From contig CAYFUR010000001.1 of the NCBI GenBank assembly GCA_964346275.1, positions 1 to 64,000 of the forward strand: a stretch of DNA of 64,000 nucleotides, written 5' to 3'. Made by a program: the position numbers and the translations under genes. This DNA is from CAYFUR01 sp964346275 (lineage in GTDB: Bacteria > Sumerlaeota > Sumerlaeia > SLMS01). Of the stretch, positions 60,361-64,000 are shown piece by piece. The first letter of the stretch is position 1. Every line of letters begins with the position of its first letter. A model generated the notes under the pieces. The model saw only the letters and a list, made by a program, of their open reading frames with translations. It did not search any database and was not told the origin of the DNA.

Positions 60361-62628
60361 ATGAAAGCCGAGCAAGCGACAAAGGCCGTTTTCTCATCTC
60401 TCTGTGTCATGGTCTTCCTGGGCCTTGCGGCACTTGCCGCAGCCCAGCAGGGAGTCTGGCGCGTGGAAGTCCTCTCCGGGATGAGTGAGCAGGAGGCGGA
60501 AGCCCGAGTCCAAAGCCTCGCGGGAATCGAAGACGTTCAGATTCTTCCCTACCAGGGTGACTATGGAATCTTCATCGGCGAATATGCGACGGAGGCAGAA
60601 GCCCGCGAGGCCGCACGGCAATTAACGGAGAATGAGGGGGTCATTCCCCAGGGGCAGGCCTTCTTTCCAGGTGAATCACTGGCTTCCCAGGATGATACAG
60701 AGCCAACGGGCGCAGAGGATGGCCGATACCGCGTTCTTGTCGATTCCTTTACAACACAGAGCGCCGCCCAGAGCCGGAGAACAGAATTGGAACGGCAGGG
60801 GGTCTTCCCTGTTGATATCCTCCAGCGCGGAGACTTTTTCCAGGTCTTCGCTGGCTACGAATACGCGAGTCGATCTCAGGCGGAGAATTATTATCAAAGC
60901 CTGAGGGAAGATCCGAGCCTGAATACGGCGGGTTTCACGGGAGTGGAAGACCTGACGCAGCCGGTGCAAACTCCCGAGACGGACCCCGATCAACTCCGTC
61001 AATACGCGAGCTGGGTCGAAGAAGCCCTCCAGCAAGGCAACCTCAATCGCGCCGAGCAGTTGCTCGATGAATGGGAAGAGGCGGAACCGGGGAACGTGAT
61101 TGCCAATGAACTGCGCCAGGACCTGCAGGAGAGGCGCGCAGAACAGCAATCCGCGGAGGCTGAGGCAAGCCGCTACGAAGAAATGAAAACGGAAGCCCAG
61201 CAGGCGGAACAAGCCCGGAACTATGATGAAGCCATTCGCCTCTGGCAGGAAATTGCCCGCCTGCCGAATGTCCGCCCGGAGCAGCGCCTGGAGGCCCGTC
61301 AAAACATCGAACGGATCAATGACGTGCGATTTGAGCCCACAGGCACTCCAGTCACCACGGACGACGGCCAGGAGGGTGGCGGGGCAATGAGCCCCGGGGT
61401 ATTGATTGCGGTTCTTGCTGGCGGCCTTTTGCTCGTCGCCGGCGGAGTTTTCTTTTTCCTGCGCTCGAGAGGCTCCAAGCCCGCGCCGCGCCCGGCAGCC
61501 GCGGGCACTCCGTCCGCAAGCTCCCTTGGCGGACTCGAAAGCGGCGGTGGGATGGCCTTGCCCTCGGCATCCCCGCCGACAGAAAAGGAAAAACCGGCTC
61601 AGCAGAAAAAAGAACAAAAGAGGGCCGCCCCAACTCCGAAAAAAGAAAAACGCAAAGAGAAACCTGGGCCCACACCCGCGACCGAAGTAGATGAGGACGA
61701 CAGCGTCTCGCTGGAAATGGAAGAGGTGGAAGAAGCGCCCAGGACAGAACCGGAGTCTGCTCCCGCGGGCGCTGAGGCGCCTTCAGAGGGAGAAGGCGTG
61801 GCGTTGGAAGAATTTGAGCCCGAAACGGAAAAAGAGCCCGAGCCCGCGCCATCGGAGCCGGCAAAAGCCGAGCAGGAGCCTTCAGGCGCGCCGCGGCGTG
61901 ACAGCACCGATCAAAAGCGTATTCCGATTATGCGGGAGGGTTCGGAGTCCGAAGAAACGGCAGCGGAGAAGGAAGCTCCAGCCGCAACTCAGCAGCAACC
62001 AGCGCCCGGAGAGCAGAAGCCCGAGCCCAAACAGCAAGTCCTTTCCCGTCCTGGCCACGTTGTCTTTTACGAGCAGAATTTCAACGAAGAGAACGCCGGC
62101 GAGATGCCCAAGAACTGGAAGGGGTCCTACGACTATGCCTCCCTTTCGATCGTGGATCGGGAGGATGAAGTCGGCGGCCGATGCATGAAGTTCGATAAGG
62201 AAAAGGGCACCGGCAGCGCCTATTATTCCTGCCGTTTCCCTGATGCATCCGGAAGAATCGCCATCGAGTTCGATCTTCGCTGTGACCACAAAAACAAGTA
62301 TCTTCTCGGCTTCTATATCGAGAAAGACGAGGACTTCCGACAGTCCGTCCATACCGTCGTTCATCGGGACATTTCCAAAGCCGACAAGGTGACTCTGCGC
62401 GTCCAGAATGAGCCAACAGCTTACGAATTGGGCAAGTGGGTCCATATCCGCATGCTGATCGATTTGCCGCGAAATATGATCGATGGCCACGTCAACGGAG
62501 AGGCAGTGGCTATGGGCGTACGCCTGGCCTCGCGCCCCAAGGTCCTCAACACGCTCTCGATTCGAGACAACCTCGCCACCGAAGGAACGCTCCTCATCGA
62601 TAATATCCGGATTTATCAGGATCGCTGA
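60361..62628 (+). CDS. SPOR-domain membrane protein with C-terminal concanavalin-like domain
   Basis: The product is 755 residues from ATG 60361; GTG 60352 would add three. Residues 1-30 are a signal sequence. Two SPOR-like units follow: GVWRVEVLSGMSEQEAEARVQSL (31-95) and GRYRVLVDSFTTQSAAQSRRTEL (121-185). SPOR domains bind denuded peptidoglycan glycan strands. A TPR-like helical part (about 205-320) leads to a membrane helix (about 343-369). Residues ~370-560 are Pro/Glu/Lys-rich. The last ~190 residues resemble a LamG/concanavalin sandwich (VFYEQNFNEENAGEMPKNW, IAIEFDLRCDHKNKYLLGFYIE, LLIDNIRIYQD). By the positive-inside rule, that domain would face the cytoplasm. Confidence 0.82.
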   Translation: MKAEQATKAVFSSLCVMVFLGLAALAAAQQGVWRVEVLSGMSEQEAEARVQSLAGIEDVQILPYQGDYGIFIGEYATEAEAREAARQLTENEGVIPQGQAFFPGESLASQDDTEPTGAEDGRYRVLVDSFTTQSAAQSRRTELERQGVFPVDILQRGDFFQVFAGYEYASRSQAENYYQSLREDPSLNTAGFTGVEDLTQPVQTPETDPDQLRQYASWVEEALQQGNLNRAEQLLDEWEEAEPGNVIANELRQDLQERRAEQQSAEAEASRYEEMKTEAQQAEQARNYDEAIRLWQEIARLPNVRPEQRLEARQNIERINDVRFEPTGTPVTTDDGQEGGGAMSPGVLIAVLAGGLLLVAGGVFFFLRSRGSKPAPRPAAAGTPSASSLGGLESGGGMALPSASPPTEKEKPAQQKKEQKRAAPTPKKEKRKEKPGPTPATEVDEDDSVSLEMEEVEEAPRTEPESAPAGAEAPSEGEGVALEEFEPETEKEPEPAPSEPAKAEQEPSGAPRRDSTDQKRIPIMREGSESEETAAEKEAPAATQQQPAPGEQKPEPKQQVLSRPGHVVFYEQNFNEENAGEMPKNWKGSYDYASLSIVDREDEVGGRCMKFDKEKGTGSAYYSCRFPDASGRIAIEFDLRCDHKNKYLLGFYIEKDEDFRQSVHTVVHRDISKADKVTLRVQNEPTAYELGKWVHIRMLIDLPRNMIDGHVNGEAVAMGVRLASRPKVLNTLSIRDNLATEGTLLIDNIRIYQDR

Positions 62629-62639
62629 TCGAGGAATTC

Positions 62640-62685
62640 AGGGGCGGAGAGCCACGTAATTGTAGACAACAGAGCCGCCCCTTTC
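62640..62685 (+). terminator. Intrinsic terminator after the SPOR gene
   Basis: An 8-bp stem, aggggcgg (62640-62647) with ccgcccct (62675-62682), is followed by TTCG. It starts 12 bases after the stop. The U-tract is short, so efficiency is uncertain. Confidence 0.65.
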
Positions 62686-62783
62686 GATACTACTCTCAGT
62701 AGGCGAGGCATTCTTTTTGGACTCGCTTCCCTCATTGTATTGAATTCGATTTTTCTCGGGCAAATGATGGCCCTGGATGATTT

Positions 62784-64000
62784 ATGGGCAATGCCTTTCA
62801 AGACCTGACAAGCTGGGTGAACGATTCGCTCAAGGCGCAGTCGCTGCTCCAATACCTCATTGGGTCGGATGACGACATCTCAACCTTCGGCGAAGGCCTG
62901 CGCACTTACTGCCCCCTCCACTCCCGGTCCGGCTTCAAATCCCTCCAGGTTGATCCGGCGGAAAACCGCGCGGAGTGCATCCTTCGCCAGTGTCCGGCCC
63001 ACGATTCCGTTTCTCTCGTCGAACTCTTTGCCCAGGCGCGGTCTGTGTCCGATCTGGAGGCCGCCCTGGCTATTACACGCATGCAGGACCTGGATCCCCC
63101 GCCCCATCTTCTTGATGGCGTCGCGGAAGAAATGACTTCCAAAGCCCACGATTCCTGGGCAAAGGAAGATCTTCCGGAGTCCCGCCAGCTTATACGCGTC
63201 GCTCTGATGGCTTCACCGGAATGGCCCGGCGCCCTCGTGCTTCGCGGCAAGCTGGAAGAAGAAGATCAGGACACCCAAAGTGCCGCGGCGAGTTATCACT
63301 CTGCCGCGCAATCCTGCATCGAGAAGAACCTTTTACCCCAGGCGCGGAATATCGTGGAAAAAGACCTTCTTCGCCTGTGTCCCGATGATCCCGCCGGTCT
63401 GGAATTACTGGGGGTCGTCCAACGCCGGGAAGACCCGGAAGGCGGCCAGTCCAGTGCGACGTATCGCAAGCTGGCCCAGATCTACACAGAAAATGCAGAA
63501 AGCGGCAAAGCCCTCGAAGCGCTTGAGAAAGCAGCTGCCAGTCAGAACGATTCCCCGGAAATACAGCAGGAACTGGCCGACGCACTGACGGAGGCAGGCC
63601 GCAAAGATGAGGCGGAACAGCATTACCGCGCCGCTGCCCACCTCTGGCAAGAGGCGGACAGGCCTCGCAAAGCGCTCCGGTGTCTTTCTCCTCTCATCCG
63701 CGCTCATCCTGCCGACCTGGAGTTGAGAGTCACTTCCGCGCGGCTGAGAGAGACCGTCTCAGACAAAGAAGGGGCAGTTCGGGACCTGGAAGCCCTGGCT
63801 CGAGACGCCATCGCCCGTGAAGATGACGAAACGGCGCAGGATTATCTGAACCGGCTTTTAAATCTGGCGCCCAATCATCTGTATGGGCGGGAGGCAAGCG
63901 CCGAGCTTTGTGGCCGCCAGGCCCGCGTCCAGGCGCAGGTCGACCACTTGTTCGCCGCGATCGAAGCCTTGCTGGAACTGGAACTCTTCGATCGCATTCT
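62784..64000 (+). CDS. TPR protein with N-terminal CHC2-like zinc motif (C-terminus beyond window)
   Basis: The frame is open from ATG 62784 to the window end (405 codons) and has a stop two codons upstream, so the start is firm. Residues 42-90 read TYCPLHSRSGFKSLQV...AECILRQCPAHDSVSLVELFAQAR. The CPxH...C...C...D/S...F spacing is close to the CHC2 zinc finger of DnaG primases (CPFHxxKTPSFxV...CFGCG). From residue ~110 to the end there are TPR-like helical pairs (AGRKDEAEQHYRAAAHLWQEA). There is no primase catalytic domain in the visible part. It may be a zinc-stabilised scaffold. Function unknown. Confidence 0.75.
   Translation, partial: MGNAFQDLTSWVNDSLKAQSLLQYLIGSDDDISTFGEGLRTYCPLHSRSGFKSLQVDPAENRAECILRQCPAHDSVSLVELFAQARSVSDLEAALAITRMQDLDPPPHLLDGVAEEMTSKAHDSWAKEDLPESRQLIRVALMASPEWPGALVLRGKLEEEDQDTQSAAASYHSAAQSCIEKNLLPQARNIVEKDLLRLCPDDPAGLELLGVVQRREDPEGGQSSATYRKLAQIYTENAESGKALEALEKAAASQNDSPEIQQELADALTEAGRKDEAEQHYRAAAHLWQEADRPRKALRCLSPLIRAHPADLELRVTSARLRETVSDKEGAVRDLEALARDAIAREDDETAQDYLNRLLNLAPNHLYGREASAELCGRQARVQAQVDHLFAAIEALLELELFDRI

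Overview
The window (about 58% G+C by eye) reads as chromosomal DNA of a heterotrophic, diderm bacterium. The diderm inference rests on a very large AsmA/TamB-like protein, a SPOR-domain protein, a lipobox lipoprotein and several secreted enzymes. Many products are unassigned, large envelope proteins are common, and a bacterial Ser/Thr kinase carries a WD40 sensor. This fits a poorly cultured lineage such as one of the PVC/FCB-related candidate phyla, but no 16S or other phylogenetic marker is present, so I do not name a phylum. I see no phage, IS element, CRISPR array, rRNA or convincing tRNA. The DNA is almost wholly coding, with clear intrinsic terminators separating transcription units.

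Layout. 1-2.8 kb: a truncated secreted protein with cohesin-like domains and a Pro/Thr linker, an AT-rich gap, a TPR protein and an unknown protein. 2.9-9.2 kb: a long-form ilvD, divergent from a run of lipoprotein endonuclease/phosphatase-fold protein, Trm112-type methyltransferase, orphan iron-type ABC permease and cNMP-binding protein. 9.2-15.7 kb: a GAF histidine kinase, elbB, a CBM9-like metallophosphoesterase, and gap-tpiA. 15.9-20.4 kb: two polytopic membrane proteins (GT-C-like and DUF2079-like), divergent from a sugar-type ABC ATPase. 20.4-31.5 kb: lepB with an unusual insert, glgP, a class V aminotransferase, a secreted unknown, a short-form ilvD and acnA. 32-37.7 kb: TlpA-like thioredoxin, pgi, an AIM24 protein, a small membrane protein, metK and a methyltransferase. 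37.7-51 kb, all on the minus strand: a membrane protein, a ribbon-helix-helix protein with a histone-H1-like tail, a glycosyltransferase, a large secreted protein, a trypsin-like protease, rodA-mreD-mreC, and a WD40 Ser/Thr kinase. 51-64 kb: a thioesterase, then on the plus strand a second metallophosphoesterase with a dockerin-like loop, a siroheme-decarboxylase-like protein, the 1819-residue AsmA-like protein, a SPOR/concanavalin-like membrane protein, and a truncated TPR protein with a CHC2-like zinc motif.

Function. gap, tpiA, pgi and glgP point to glycogen and glucose catabolism, acnA to the TCA cycle, and two ilvD paralogues to branched-chain amino acid synthesis. mreC, mreD and rodA belong to the elongasome; PBP2 and MreB are not in the window. 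No single obvious new multi-gene system stands out. The most unusual items are the ribbon-helix-helix/H1-like protein with a palindrome inside its promoter, the insert in signal peptidase I, the CHC2-TPR protein, and the SPOR-TM-concanavalin protein whose topology is hard to explain.
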